Shown here in pieces: positions 1-7,328 of a stretch of 10,601 nt of DNA; the stretch's first letter is position 1, and each line of letters begins with the position of its first letter. The position numbers and the translations under genes are program-made. The notes under the pieces were generated by a model. The model was not told where the DNA came from. It searched no databases and saw nothing but the letters and a program-made list of their open reading frames with translations. The stretch is taken from assembly GCA_964515945.1 (NCBI GenBank), contig CAZEWY010000123.1:1-10601 (forward strand), in the 5' to 3' direction. The stretch comes from CAYQQJ01 sp964515945 (GTDB lineage: Bacteria; Pseudomonadota; Gammaproteobacteria; Pseudomonadales; Cellvibrionaceae).

Positions 1-812
1 TTATTTCTGGTATTTTTTTTAACAATTTGCACGCGGGCCTTGTATCTACGGTTTCTGATGTGCGTTTAATTTTTGTTGACCACACGACCCGGAGCAAAAG
101 CGACTCCAGGATGGCCTTGGTTACAAAACTAGTTCGTATCTTGACTAAGCTGTATCTGAGTATGAGCGTATCGGTGGTGGCGGTATCCAACGCGGTAAAA
201 AGTGATCTGGTTGCAAAGTATGGTATTAATCCAGATCGAATAGATGTTATCTATAATCCGGTCCACTGTGAAGACGTGCCTCGCCGTACTTCTAATAGAG
301 CCAATAGAGTCGTATATGTGGGGCGACTTATTCCTCTTAAGAGGGTGCATCTCCTTATCTCTGCTTTTCAAAAATTAGTGAGAGTTCGGGAGGATTGGGT
401 CTTGGAAGTATATGGTGATGGCCCTTTAGAGAAAGATCTCTTTGCTCAAACCGTTGGGCTTGGATTGGAGTCGCATGTCAGATTCATGGGTTTTGATGCT
501 AATCTAAATAATATTTTTCATGGGGCGAAATGTGTTGTTTTACCTTCGGAATACGAAGGGTTTGGGAACGTGATCGTTGAGGCTGCGTCTTTTGGTGTGC
601 CAGCCGTTGTCTGTAGGCATTCTGGCGGATCAGAAGAGTTGGTGTCGCATGGCCGAACAGGAGTAGTCTGCGATGCCGAAAATCTTGCTCAGGGGATTGA
701 CGACTGTGTATCTTCCAGCTTCAACGAGCTCGAAATTATAAAGTGGTCAACGCAGTTTTCCATGGATAAGATAGCTGAGCAGTATTTGCGCCTCATTCGC
801 GGGTCTGGTTGA
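1..812 (+). CDS. GT4 family glycosyltransferase, 5'-truncated by the window edge
   Basis: The frame is open to the left edge (first full codon at position 3), so this is the C-terminal part of a longer gene; the TTG at 27 is only an internal codon. What remains is about 270 residues of a retaining GT-B fold glycosyltransferase. Numbering from codon 27, the inter-domain region is seen in VVAVSNAVKSDLV (about 51-63), the donor-binding start in VVYVGRLIPLKR (about 93-104, with the usual R and K), and the GT4 EX7E nucleotide-sugar motif in EGFGNVIVE, with E177 and E185. GT4 enzymes are usually about 360-380 residues, so roughly the first 100 residues lie outside the window. The family transfers a sugar from an NDP- or UDP-sugar to a growing glycan, here probably on the cytoplasmic face of the inner membrane during repeat-unit assembly. 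Donor and acceptor cannot be read from sequence. The gene ends 95 bases before the epimerase gene on the same strand. Confidence 0.9.
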   Translation, partial: ISGIFFNNLHAGLVSTVSDVRLIFVDHTTRSKSDSRMALVTKLVRILTKLYLSMSVSVVAVSNAVKSDLVAKYGINPDRIDVIYNPVHCEDVPRRTSNRANRVVYVGRLIPLKRVHLLISAFQKLVRVREDWVLEVYGDGPLEKDLFAQTVGLGLESHVRFMGFDANLNNIFHGAKCVVLPSEYEGFGNVIVEAASFGVPAVVCRHSGGSEELVSHGRTGVVCDAENLAQGIDDCVSSSFNELEIIKWSTQFSMDKIAEQYLRLIRGSG

Positions 813-837
813 GCTTCTAGATGTTACAGGTTGTTTG

Positions 838-855
838 CCGAACCTCCGTGTTCGG
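838..855 (+). other. Small intergenic hairpin between glycosyltransferase and epimerase genes
   Basis: A 6-bp perfect inverted repeat, CCGAAC (838-843) and GTTCGG (850-855), encloses a 6-base loop. It is followed by AAAAATTT, not a T-run, so on the + strand it is not a standard intrinsic terminator. It lies 26 bases after the upstream stop codon and could be an mRNA-processing or 3'-stability structure. The function is inferred only. Confidence 0.3.
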
Positions 856-907
856 AAAAATTTAGGAGAGGGTCAAGCCTCAGTTACTGAAACTATAATA
901 GGAAAAG

Positions 908-2053
908 GTGGTTTTCTTGAAACGTGTACTCATAACAGGTGGTGCTGGGTTTATTGGTTCAAGGGTAGCGAAAAAGCTAGTATCCGCAGGTGTGAACGTA
1001 AGGGTCGTTGATAACTTGTCCCCACAAGTCCATGGTGGTAGCGATTTTGGCGACCTGGAGTCATACGGGGTTCAGTGTATTCAAGCCGATGTGTGTGATA
1101 GAGATGCAATGACTAAATGTTTGACAGATTGTGACGCACTAATACATTTGGCGGCGGAAACTGGAACAGGGCAGTCAATGTACGATATTGAGCATTATTC
1201 AATGGTCAATATTCAAGCAACTGCTATGATTTTACAGCTTGTTCAGGCAAAACGATCGCAGTTCAAAAAAATGGTTGTTGCTTCGTCCAGGGCGATATTT
1301 GGAGAAGGTTCTTACAACTGCCCCCGAGATGGCGTCGTGTATCCGGGCTCCAGACTAGAGGCGGATCTGGACGCTGGAAGGTTTGACCCTCGCTGCCCCA
1401 TTTGTGGTGGTGACGTTGATGCAATTGCAACAGATGAGCATGCTAAGGTGCAGCCTGCGTCATTTTATGGCATAACTAAGCAGGTTCAAGAGCAAATGTT
1501 TATGCTTTTCGGGAGATCTTTTGGTGTGCCGTCGTGTGCCTTGCGTTACCAGAATGTATACGGCCCTGGGCAATCTCTCAACAATCCCTATACAGGCATC
1601 CTTTCGATTTTTTCTGCATTAATCTTGAATGGACAAGACATCAACATCTTTGAAGACGGCAGCGAAAGCAGAGATTTCGTGTACATCGATGACGTAGTTG
1701 ACGCGACCTGCAGTGCGGTACTTAATCCTAATGCCAACAATAGAGTGTTTAATATCGGATCGGGTATTCCAATAACGGTGAATCAGGTAGTGGAAAAGCT
1801 TTTTGAAGCGTACGGGAGATCAGTAGCTACAACAATCAGCGGAAACTACCGCGTTGGCGATATCAGGCATAACTATGCCGATACGCGAAAGGCCCGAGAG
1901 TTCATCGACTTCGCGCCGAAGGTCTCATTTGAGCAAGGCTTGAGAAAGTTTTGCGAATGGGTTGCCTCGCAATCAGTTCGCGAATCTGCGTATACAACGA
2001 GTATTGAGGAACTGAAGGAAAAAGGACTGTTTAAGGGCGGTAGCATGTCCTGA
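908..2053 (+). CDS. NAD-dependent sugar epimerase (extended SDR), probable dTDP-L-rhamnose 4-epimerase
   Basis: This extended short-chain dehydrogenase/reductase has 381 codons. It has the Rossmann motif GGAGFIG (residues 11-17), a catalytic Ser in ASSRAIFG (S127), and the YxxxK pair Y187/K191 in YGITK. Between the Ser and Tyr motifs is an insertion with Cys138 in CPRDG and Cys163/Cys166 in CPICGGD, which looks like a partial zinc-ribbon. From memory, this CPxDG...CPxCG insertion with a following 'P.S.Y..TK...E' block marks the WbiB-like dTDP-L-rhamnose 4-epimerases, which make dTDP-6-deoxy-L-talose. The complete rml set downstream would supply the substrate. Alternatives are another NDP-hexose 4-epimerase or a GalE-like enzyme. 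Start: GTG 908 has AGGA four bases upstream. TTG 917 gives MKRVLITGG, the usual family N-terminus, and has AAGGTGG five bases upstream; it is an equally good start. The SDR assignment is very sure, the substrate moderately so. Confidence 0.88.
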   Translation: MVFLKRVLITGGAGFIGSRVAKKLVSAGVNVRVVDNLSPQVHGGSDFGDLESYGVQCIQADVCDRDAMTKCLTDCDALIHLAAETGTGQSMYDIEHYSMVNIQATAMILQLVQAKRSQFKKMVVASSRAIFGEGSYNCPRDGVVYPGSRLEADLDAGRFDPRCPICGGDVDAIATDEHAKVQPASFYGITKQVQEQMFMLFGRSFGVPSCALRYQNVYGPGQSLNNPYTGILSIFSALILNGQDINIFEDGSESRDFVYIDDVVDATCSAVLNPNANNRVFNIGSGIPITVNQVVEKLFEAYGRSVATTISGNYRVGDIRHNYADTRKAREFIDFAPKVSFEQGLRKFCEWVASQSVRESAYTTSIEELKEKGLFKGGSMS

Positions 2054-2358
2054 AGGTTCAGCGGTGATTTTCAAACTGGATTCGAAGACGATAATGTTCG
2101 GCTCCAATAATCGGGATGACAATCGACTAAAGTTGAATCATCTGCTCTATCGCAATACCGGCGTCCTTTGCAAGTCCTGACACCTCCTCCGATTCCATGA
2201 GAGCGGGGATTGGTAGGTTAAAATTTGTCGAAGCGACGAGGTTCTAGGGTAATGCCATTTCTGATCGATTATGGTGATGTGACCGTTGCTCTGACAGCAT
2301 GATTTTGGAGAATGCTATCAGGAACGCTCCTTATGGTTTGGCAATGTGGGTATAATAG
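2054..2358. other. 305-base gap with no recognisable gene
   Basis: No convincing gene lies between the epimerase and the next glycosyltransferase. On the minus strand, frames of about 40-55 codons interrupted by stops can be read. One ends in the protein-like string GLAKDAGIAIEQMIQL with its stop near 2137. They have no family I recognise and could be remnants of a decayed gene or chance. The gap contains one imperfect hairpin (2291-2321, listed separately). A gap this long is unusual inside a sugar-synthesis cluster. Confidence 0.4.
2291..2321 (+). other. Imperfect hairpin upstream of the PglA-like glycosyltransferase
   Basis: CTGACAGCAT (2291-2300) pairs with ATGCTATCAG (2312-2321), 9 of 10 positions with one C/A mismatch, around an 11-base loop. 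No T-run follows. It ends 37 bases before the ATG at 2359, so it lies in the leader of that gene or in the intercistronic mRNA. Role unknown. Confidence 0.3.
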
Positions 2359-3507
2359 ATGAAAGTGGGTTTTTTAGCCAACTCAGCTTGGTACCTTAGT
2401 AATTTCCGAGTTAACTCGCTTGCGGCGTTTGCTAAAGAAGGACATGAAGTCGAGTGTTTTGTTGCCCGTGGTTCAGGTGAGTCAGATCCTCTTTTGGCAG
2501 GTGTTTGCGTTCATACATTTCCCCTGAATTCTGTCAACGTTAGTTGGTTCAGAGAGCTTTTATCCCTTTTTCACTTATATAGGGTTATGAGAAAAAGTAG
2601 ACCCGATGTCCTTTTTACGTTCAATCCAAAGACGAATCTCTATGGTTTAATTGTATGCTGGGCCTTGGGCATTCCATGTTTACCAAACGTATCTGGAGTT
2701 GGCTCTGCGTCTCAACTGCGGGGCACGACAGGCATGCTATATAGGCTTCTCACAAGAACATTCTTCCGAACTGCGCAGCAGGTATTCTTTCAGAATGCCA
2801 GTGATCAACAAGCTTCAGTTAATTTAAACCTGGTCTCCGAAGATCGTACAGAGCTGCTTCCAGGATCTGGTGTCGATCTATCTAGATTCAGGCCAGGCTT
2901 GGTCAGTCCACACGAGAGTTTTACATTTTTGCTGGCGTCGAGACTAATTTATCCAAAAGGTGTATTGGAGTATCTGAAGGCTGCGCAATTGCTACTAGCT
3001 AAGTATCCCGATTGCCGATTCCTTTTGGCCGGTATTTCAGATAACTCTATACGGGGAGTTAGCTTGGATCAAATGAAAGAGTATCTTGGGGATTCAAAAG
3101 TCACTTTTTTAGGCCATGTTACGGATATGCCGTCGCTTTTAAGCGAGGTAGACTGCGTTGTATTGCCGTCCTACTATCCAGAGGGCACACCTAGATCATT
3201 GCTAGAAGCCGCCGCTGCTGGGAAAATCATTGTGACAACAGATACGCCCGGCTGCAGCGACGTCGTCCTTGAGGGTGAGAATGGGTTTCTTGTTCAAGCG
3301 CGATCGACGGAGTCGCTGATGGCTGGACTGGAGAAAGTTTTATCCTTACCTGAATCTGGAAGGAGCGAGATGGCGGTTGCGTCCAGAGAGCTAGCGGAAA
3401 GGAAATTTGACGAGGCGCTAGTAATTGAGCGTTATATCACGGCAGCCAAAATTGCAGCTAATGGTGGAGATTTCAGGTCGTCGTCCGGCGTTAAAAGAGT
3501 AAGATAA
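2359..3507 (+). CDS. PglA-like GT4 glycosyltransferase
   Basis: Complete at 382 codons, the usual length for GT-B glycosyltransferases of family GT4. The N-terminal domain (about 1-185) opens with MKVGFLANSAWYLSNFR and carries FTFNPKTNLYG, NVSGVGSA and VFFQNASD, which resemble the TIKPN/NITGLG/FFQN blocks of the PglA group (GalNAc or related transferases acting on undecaprenyl-diphosphate-linked sugars). LPGSGVDLSRF (about residue 168) leads into the donor domain, with SRLIYPKGV giving R195 and K200, and the EX7E motif EGTPRSLLE giving E275 and E283. It probably adds the second or a later sugar to the lipid-linked repeat unit in the cytoplasm. Donor specificity cannot be deduced. The ribosome binding site is poor (only GTGGG about 8 bases upstream). 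It is the last gene before the rml block, with 66 bases between. Confidence 0.9.
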   Translation: MKVGFLANSAWYLSNFRVNSLAAFAKEGHEVECFVARGSGESDPLLAGVCVHTFPLNSVNVSWFRELLSLFHLYRVMRKSRPDVLFTFNPKTNLYGLIVCWALGIPCLPNVSGVGSASQLRGTTGMLYRLLTRTFFRTAQQVFFQNASDQQASVNLNLVSEDRTELLPGSGVDLSRFRPGLVSPHESFTFLLASRLIYPKGVLEYLKAAQLLLAKYPDCRFLLAGISDNSIRGVSLDQMKEYLGDSKVTFLGHVTDMPSLLSEVDCVVLPSYYPEGTPRSLLEAAAAGKIIVTTDTPGCSDVVLEGENGFLVQARSTESLMAGLEKVLSLPESGRSEMAVASRELAERKFDEALVIERYITAAKIAANGGDFRSSSGVKRVR

Positions 3508-3573
3508 TGTCAATATTTATGGCTTTTCCGGAGTTTTCCGTAGCAAAAACCCCTGATAATTAGTGGAGTATGC

Positions 3574-4452
3574 ATGAGAAAAGGTATCATTTTGGCCGGT
3601 GGTAGTGGGACACGACTTTATCCCTTGACTAAAGTGGTAAGCAAGCAGCTAATGCCGGTGTATGACAAGCCGATGATTTATTATCCGTTATGTACACTAA
3701 TGCAAGCGGGCATCAAAGAGATTCTTCTTATTGCTACGCCGGAAGAAAAGCCACGGTTTGAAGCGCTCTTGGGCAACGGAGAGCAATTTGGGGTTTCGAT
3801 TAAGTATGCGGTACAGCTGTATCCAGAGGGATTGGCGCAGGCCTTCATAATAGGTGAAAAGTTTTTGCAGGGTTCTGCTGTTGCCTTGGTATTAGGAGAT
3901 AATCTTTTTTACGGTCATGATCTCCAAAAAGATCTAAAGGCCGCAGCCGAGCATGCTGAAGGCGGCACAGTCTTCGGTTATCATGTCGCTAACCCAAGTG
4001 CTTACGGCGTAGTGGAGTTTGATAGAAAAGGCCAAGCAGTATCATTTGAAGAGAAGCCAGATAACCCTAAATCTCATTATGCTGTACCCGGTATCTATTT
4101 TTTTGACAATAAGGTGGTCGATTACGCTAAACAAGTGAAACCTTCCGCTCGCGGCGAATTAGAGGTTGTCGATGTTATTAATCGTTATCTAGCAGAGGAC
4201 ACGCTGAAGGTTAAGGTTATGGGTCGAGGCACGGCTTGGTTGGACACAGGTACTCATGATGATCTTCTTGCAGCTGGACAATTCATTTCTGCTATCGATA
4301 AGCGTCAAGGGCTGAAAGTTAATTGCCCTGAAGAGGTCGCATTTCGTAATGGCTGGATTGACAAAACAAGGCTGCGAGAGATTGCAGAACCCTTGCGGAA
4401 AAGTGGCTACGGCGAGTATCTTCTTAAACTCATAGACGAGCAGGTTTTTTGA
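3574..4452 (+). CDS. rmlA: Glucose-1-phosphate thymidylyltransferase
   Basis: This enzyme joins dTTP and alpha-D-glucose-1-phosphate to make dTDP-glucose, the first step of dTDP-L-rhamnose synthesis, in the cytoplasm. The 292 codons match the family's usual length (about 290). The nucleotidyltransferase signature is at the N-terminus (LAGGSGTRLYPLT, then SKQLMPVYDKPMIYYP, residues about 7-36). LGDNLFYG, FEEKP, the PGIYFFD block and the C-terminal WLDTGTHDDLL block are all present and intact. ATG 3574 is supported by GGAG at 3565-3568, five bases upstream. The stop overlaps the rmlC start codon by one base (TGATG), so rmlC is probably translationally coupled. The neighbours rmlC, rmlD and rmlB complete the pathway. 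Confidence 0.97.
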   Translation: MRKGIILAGGSGTRLYPLTKVVSKQLMPVYDKPMIYYPLCTLMQAGIKEILLIATPEEKPRFEALLGNGEQFGVSIKYAVQLYPEGLAQAFIIGEKFLQGSAVALVLGDNLFYGHDLQKDLKAAAEHAEGGTVFGYHVANPSAYGVVEFDRKGQAVSFEEKPDNPKSHYAVPGIYFFDNKVVDYAKQVKPSARGELEVVDVINRYLAEDTLKVKVMGRGTAWLDTGTHDDLLAAGQFISAIDKRQGLKVNCPEEVAFRNGWIDKTRLREIAEPLRKSGYGEYLLKLIDEQVF

Positions 4453-5000
4453 TGAGATTCATCGAGACAACAATTCCGGAAGTAAAGATCATTGAGCCTC
4501 AAGTTTTCGGTGATGAAAGGGGATTCTTTATGGAGGTCTTCCGTCAAGATAATTTTACTGATAACACGAACGCAAAGCCTTTTGTGCAAGATAACCACAG
4601 TAAGTCGGTCAAAGGAATTCTGCGTGGCATGCATTATCAGCTAGAACATACGCAGGGAAAGTTGGTACGAGTCATTAGCGGCACTGTTTTCGACGTGGCG
4701 GTTGATATGCGCCAATCTTCATTAACCTTTGGACAATGGGTTGGTGTTGAGCTCTCAGCAGATAATAAGCGACAATTTTGGGTGCCTGAAGGCTTTGCTC
4801 ATGGGTTTTATGTTCTTAGCGATAACGCTGAATTCATCTATAAATGCACTGATTATTACAATCCACAGTCTGAGGTTTCTCTCAGATGGGACGATCCTGA
4901 CGTGGGAATAGAGTGGCCTATTCCGGCAGGTGGCGAACCTCGTTTGTCCGAAAAAGACGCTGTAGGACTCTCATTTATTGAAGCTCCAAAATTCCCGTGA
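4452..5000 (+). CDS. rmlC: dTDP-4-dehydrorhamnose 3,5-epimerase
   Basis: RmlC epimerises C3 and C5 of dTDP-4-keto-6-deoxy-D-glucose to the L-lyxo form, the third pathway step. The 182 codons fit the family (about 180-185) and form a single cupin (jelly-roll) domain that normally dimerises. Visible family residues are DERGFF (21-26), QDNHS (46-50), RGMHYQ with catalytic-base His61, Lys70, PEGFAHGF (112-119), the acid Tyr130 in IYKCTDYY, and SEKD with Asp169, which partners the catalytic His in the family. ATG 4452 is preferred over TTG 4449 because the conserved N-terminus MRFIETTIP follows directly and AGG lies 7 bases before it. It overlaps the rmlA stop by one base. Confidence 0.97.
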   Translation: MRFIETTIPEVKIIEPQVFGDERGFFMEVFRQDNFTDNTNAKPFVQDNHSKSVKGILRGMHYQLEHTQGKLVRVISGTVFDVAVDMRQSSLTFGQWVGVELSADNKRQFWVPEGFAHGFYVLSDNAEFIYKCTDYYNPQSEVSLRWDDPDVGIEWPIPAGGEPRLSEKDAVGLSFIEAPKFP

Positions 5001-5014
5001 TTGGGATTGACGAC

Positions 5015-5911
5015 ATGAGAGTACTAATCACGGGGAAAGGCGGGCAGTTGGCTTGGGAGCTTGAGCGATCGGCGCCAAACGGAGTCGAGTTGAAATCTAT
5101 CGGCCGCGGTGAACTGGATATTACCAAATCGGCGGCGGTGTTTGATGCTGTCGAAGGATTTCGTCCCGACATCATTATTAATGCTGCTGCATATACCGCA
5201 GTGGACAAGGCGGAGAGCGAAGCGGCCGCGGCATACGCAAGCAACGAGACGGGTCCACGTGCACTTGCCGAAGCTTGTAAGCATCTGAATGCCCGCCTGA
5301 TTCACGTATCTACTGATTTTGTTTTTGATGGACAGAAGACGACGCCTTACTGCCCGGATGACGCTACCAACCCGCTCGGAGTATATGGGGCATCTAAGCT
5401 TGCCGGAGAAAAAGCTGTTTTAGCCACTTTGCCGGGAGAGGGGCTGATTGTCCGCACTGCCTGGGTATACTCCTCTCATGGTAGCAACTTCGTCAAGACG
5501 ATGTTGCGCCTCATGAACGAGAAGTCCGCTCTAAATGTGGTGAGCGACCAGGTCGGCAGCCCCACATGGGCGCGAGGATTGGCGGTATCGCTGTGGCGAG
5601 CAGTTGATAAAGCGAAGCTTCATGGCGTGTATCATTGGACAGATGCAGGTGTGGCTTCATGGTACGACTTTGCAGTTGCCATCCAGGAACTGGCCATGGA
5701 GAAAGGGCTTGTTAAAAACGCGATTCCTATTAAACCTATTCCGACAGCTGCGTACCCGACTCCGGCTGCTAGACCCTCTTTCTCGGTTTTGGATAAAGCC
5801 ACAACTGAAGAAGCGCTGGGTTTGGAAACAATCCACTGGCGCAGGCAACTGTCAGCCATGCTCGACGAGCTAATTACGCAACAAGACGAAAATAAGGCCG
5901 CTACTACATGA
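5015..5911 (+). CDS. rmlD: dTDP-4-dehydrorhamnose reductase
   Basis: RmlD reduces the 4-keto group to give dTDP-L-rhamnose using NAD(P)H, the last step of the pathway. It is an SDR-superfamily protein of 298 codons from ATG 5015. The cofactor loop is GKGGQL (residues 7-12). The catalytic triad is Thr100 in HVSTDFVFDG plus Y124/K128 in YGASK. RTAWVYSSHGSNFVKTML and VSDQVGSPTWA are classic RmlD blocks. An in-frame GTG at 4997 overlaps the rmlC stop but has no clear Shine-Dalgarno and adds six non-conserved residues; ATG 5015 has GGGA eight bases upstream and starts MRVLITG, so it is chosen. The residue after GQL is Ala where most family members have Gly. Parts are notably GC-rich (37/60 G+C in 5221-5280). 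The stop overlaps the rmlB start as ATGA. Confidence 0.96.
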   Translation: MRVLITGKGGQLAWELERSAPNGVELKSIGRGELDITKSAAVFDAVEGFRPDIIINAAAYTAVDKAESEAAAAYASNETGPRALAEACKHLNARLIHVSTDFVFDGQKTTPYCPDDATNPLGVYGASKLAGEKAVLATLPGEGLIVRTAWVYSSHGSNFVKTMLRLMNEKSALNVVSDQVGSPTWARGLAVSLWRAVDKAKLHGVYHWTDAGVASWYDFAVAIQELAMEKGLVKNAIPIKPIPTAAYPTPAARPSFSVLDKATTEEALGLETIHWRRQLSAMLDELITQQDENKAATT

Positions 5912-7011
5912 GTAATAGAGTTTTGGTAACCGGTGGAGCCGGTTTCATTGGTGCAAACTTCGTTCATTACTGGCTTTCGCGCTATCCGAATGATCAAATC
6001 ATTGTGCTTGATGCACTTACATACGCGGGCAATCTGGACAACCTGAGCAAAGTGGCAAAAAATGACCACTTCCACTTTGTGCAGGGGGACATATGCGACT
6101 CAGACTTGGTAGAAAATCTGCTACGGGAGCGCGCTATAGATACACTGGTGCATTTTGCCGCTGAATCTCATGTGGATCGCTCGATTACAGACCCAGATGC
6201 TTTTATCAAAACTAATGTGATCGGCACTCACAGTCTCCTAAAGGCTGCCAAAAAGGTCTGGTTGGATGGTCCAAAAGGTTCGGTACCACACCGGTTCCAT
6301 CACGTTTCTACCGATGAAGTGTACGGCACGTTGAGGCCAAGTGATCCAGCGTTTACGGAGCAGACAACATACGCTCCCAATTCGCCGTACTCAGCTAGTA
6401 AGGCTGCGTCCGATCATCTGGTAAGAGCATACCACCATACCTACGGATTAAATGTCACCACGAGCAACTGTTCCAATAACTATGGCCCTTACCATTTCCC
6501 CGAAAAGCTTATTCCGCTGGTGATAACGAACATACTCTACGACCAACCTTTGCCGATATATGGTGACGGACAGCAAATTCGCGACTGGCTGTATGTAGAT
6601 GATCACGCCCGGGGTATAGACTTGGTACTAAAAAAAGGCAAAGTAGGTGAAACCTACAATATTGGTGGGCATAACGAGTGGGCAAACATCGACATAGTGC
6701 AGCTTATCTGCCAGATGATGAACGAAGTCTTTCAGAAAAATCAGAGTCTGAAGGACAAGTATCCTAAAGCTCAATCGGCAGCCGATGGGCGTGCGGAAGG
6801 CCTCATTACCTACGTGAAAGACAGGCCTGGCCACGACCGGCGCTATGCCATAGACGCCACCAAATCTAGTCGTGAACTCGGTTATGTGCCTGCGGAGTCC
6901 TTCGAAACTGGCATCCGCAAAACCTTGGAGTGGTACTTGGCAAACGATGACTGGTGGCGACAAGTAATGGACGGCTCTTATCGCGAATGGATTCAAACGC
7001 AGTACGCCTAG
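5908..7011 (+). CDS. rmlB: dTDP-glucose 4,6-dehydratase
   Basis: RmlB converts dTDP-glucose to dTDP-4-keto-6-deoxyglucose with bound NAD+, the second pathway step, although it is encoded last here. This is an extended SDR of 367 codons, the usual length (about 355-365). It has GGAGFIG (9-15), the dehydratase-specific HVSTDEVYG block with Thr135, Asp136 and Glu137, YSASK with Y161 and K165, and the substrate-binding stretch NCSNNYGPYHFPEKLIPL, all intact. The ATG overlaps the rmlD stop by four bases (ATGA), with AAGG about 11 bases upstream, so translation probably depends on coupling to rmlD. No other cluster gene follows; 7012 onward is non-coding and then a convergent transposase. Confidence 0.97.
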   Translation: MSNRVLVTGGAGFIGANFVHYWLSRYPNDQIIVLDALTYAGNLDNLSKVAKNDHFHFVQGDICDSDLVENLLRERAIDTLVHFAAESHVDRSITDPDAFIKTNVIGTHSLLKAAKKVWLDGPKGSVPHRFHHVSTDEVYGTLRPSDPAFTEQTTYAPNSPYSASKAASDHLVRAYHHTYGLNVTTSNCSNNYGPYHFPEKLIPLVITNILYDQPLPIYGDGQQIRDWLYVDDHARGIDLVLKKGKVGETYNIGGHNEWANIDIVQLICQMMNEVFQKNQSLKDKYPKAQSAADGRAEGLITYVKDRPGHDRRYAIDATKSSRELGYVPAESFETGIRKTLEWYLANDDWWRQVMDGSYREWIQTQYA

Positions 7012-7328
7012 GGCTACATAGTTTCTGCTTGGTTTTTCCCTTCGAGTGGCGAGGTGTTTTTATTGATGTATCTCCTCGTTCAAACCATTAGACGGTATGT
7101 TCATCTTTCAGTCGCTATCTTGTGGAGGGGAGAACAGAGGGACAGGCACTGCTAAAGAAGACATTGATTTTTCTCTGTGTTGATCGCCAGAGAACCCTTT
7201 TTGATTACGGGTTAAGCGAAAAATTTAGCGATATGTCAAAAATGGCCGTTTCGCCGACATCTGCCGGAAATCCAGGCGAGCGAAGCCCTAACGATGTTGC
7301 GTTTAAGGATTCTGGTGTATGTGAGGTG
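7012..7328. other. Gap between rmlB and the convergent transposase gene
   Basis: I see no supported gene in these 317 bases. They hold a terminator-like hairpin (7171-7202, listed separately) and the motif GGGACAGGCAC at 7139-7149, a string I recall from the borders of REP-associated transposase genes. A weak CGAGG/CCTCG inverted repeat (7050-7054 with 7074-7078, long loop) is also present. The last part (about 7250-7330) has GC-rich, REP-like character. Confidence 0.4.
7171..7202 (+). terminator. Possible weak intrinsic terminator of the rml operon
   Basis: TTCTCTG (7171-7177) and CAGAGAA (7188-7194) form a 7-bp perfect stem with a 10-base loop, followed by CCC and then TTTTT (7198-7202). 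The stem is AU-rich and the T-run starts three bases late, so it would be weak. It lies 160 bases after the rmlB stop and is the best terminator candidate for the + strand cluster in this gap. Confidence 0.35.

Noticed and set aside
3507..3563. 18-codon frame starting in a TAATG overlap after the PglA-like gene
   Set aside because: The peptide (MSIFMAFPEFSVAKTPDN) has no recognisable features and no Shine-Dalgarno; the overlap is probably chance.
5632..6075. 147-codon minus-strand frame across the rmlD/rmlB junction
   Set aside because: It lies entirely antisense to two clearly real genes and has no recognisable domain.
7050..7078. CGAGG/CCTCG inverted repeat after rmlB as a terminator
   Set aside because: The stem is only 5 bp with a loop of about 19 bases and no T-run follows; the hairpin at 7171-7202 is a better candidate.
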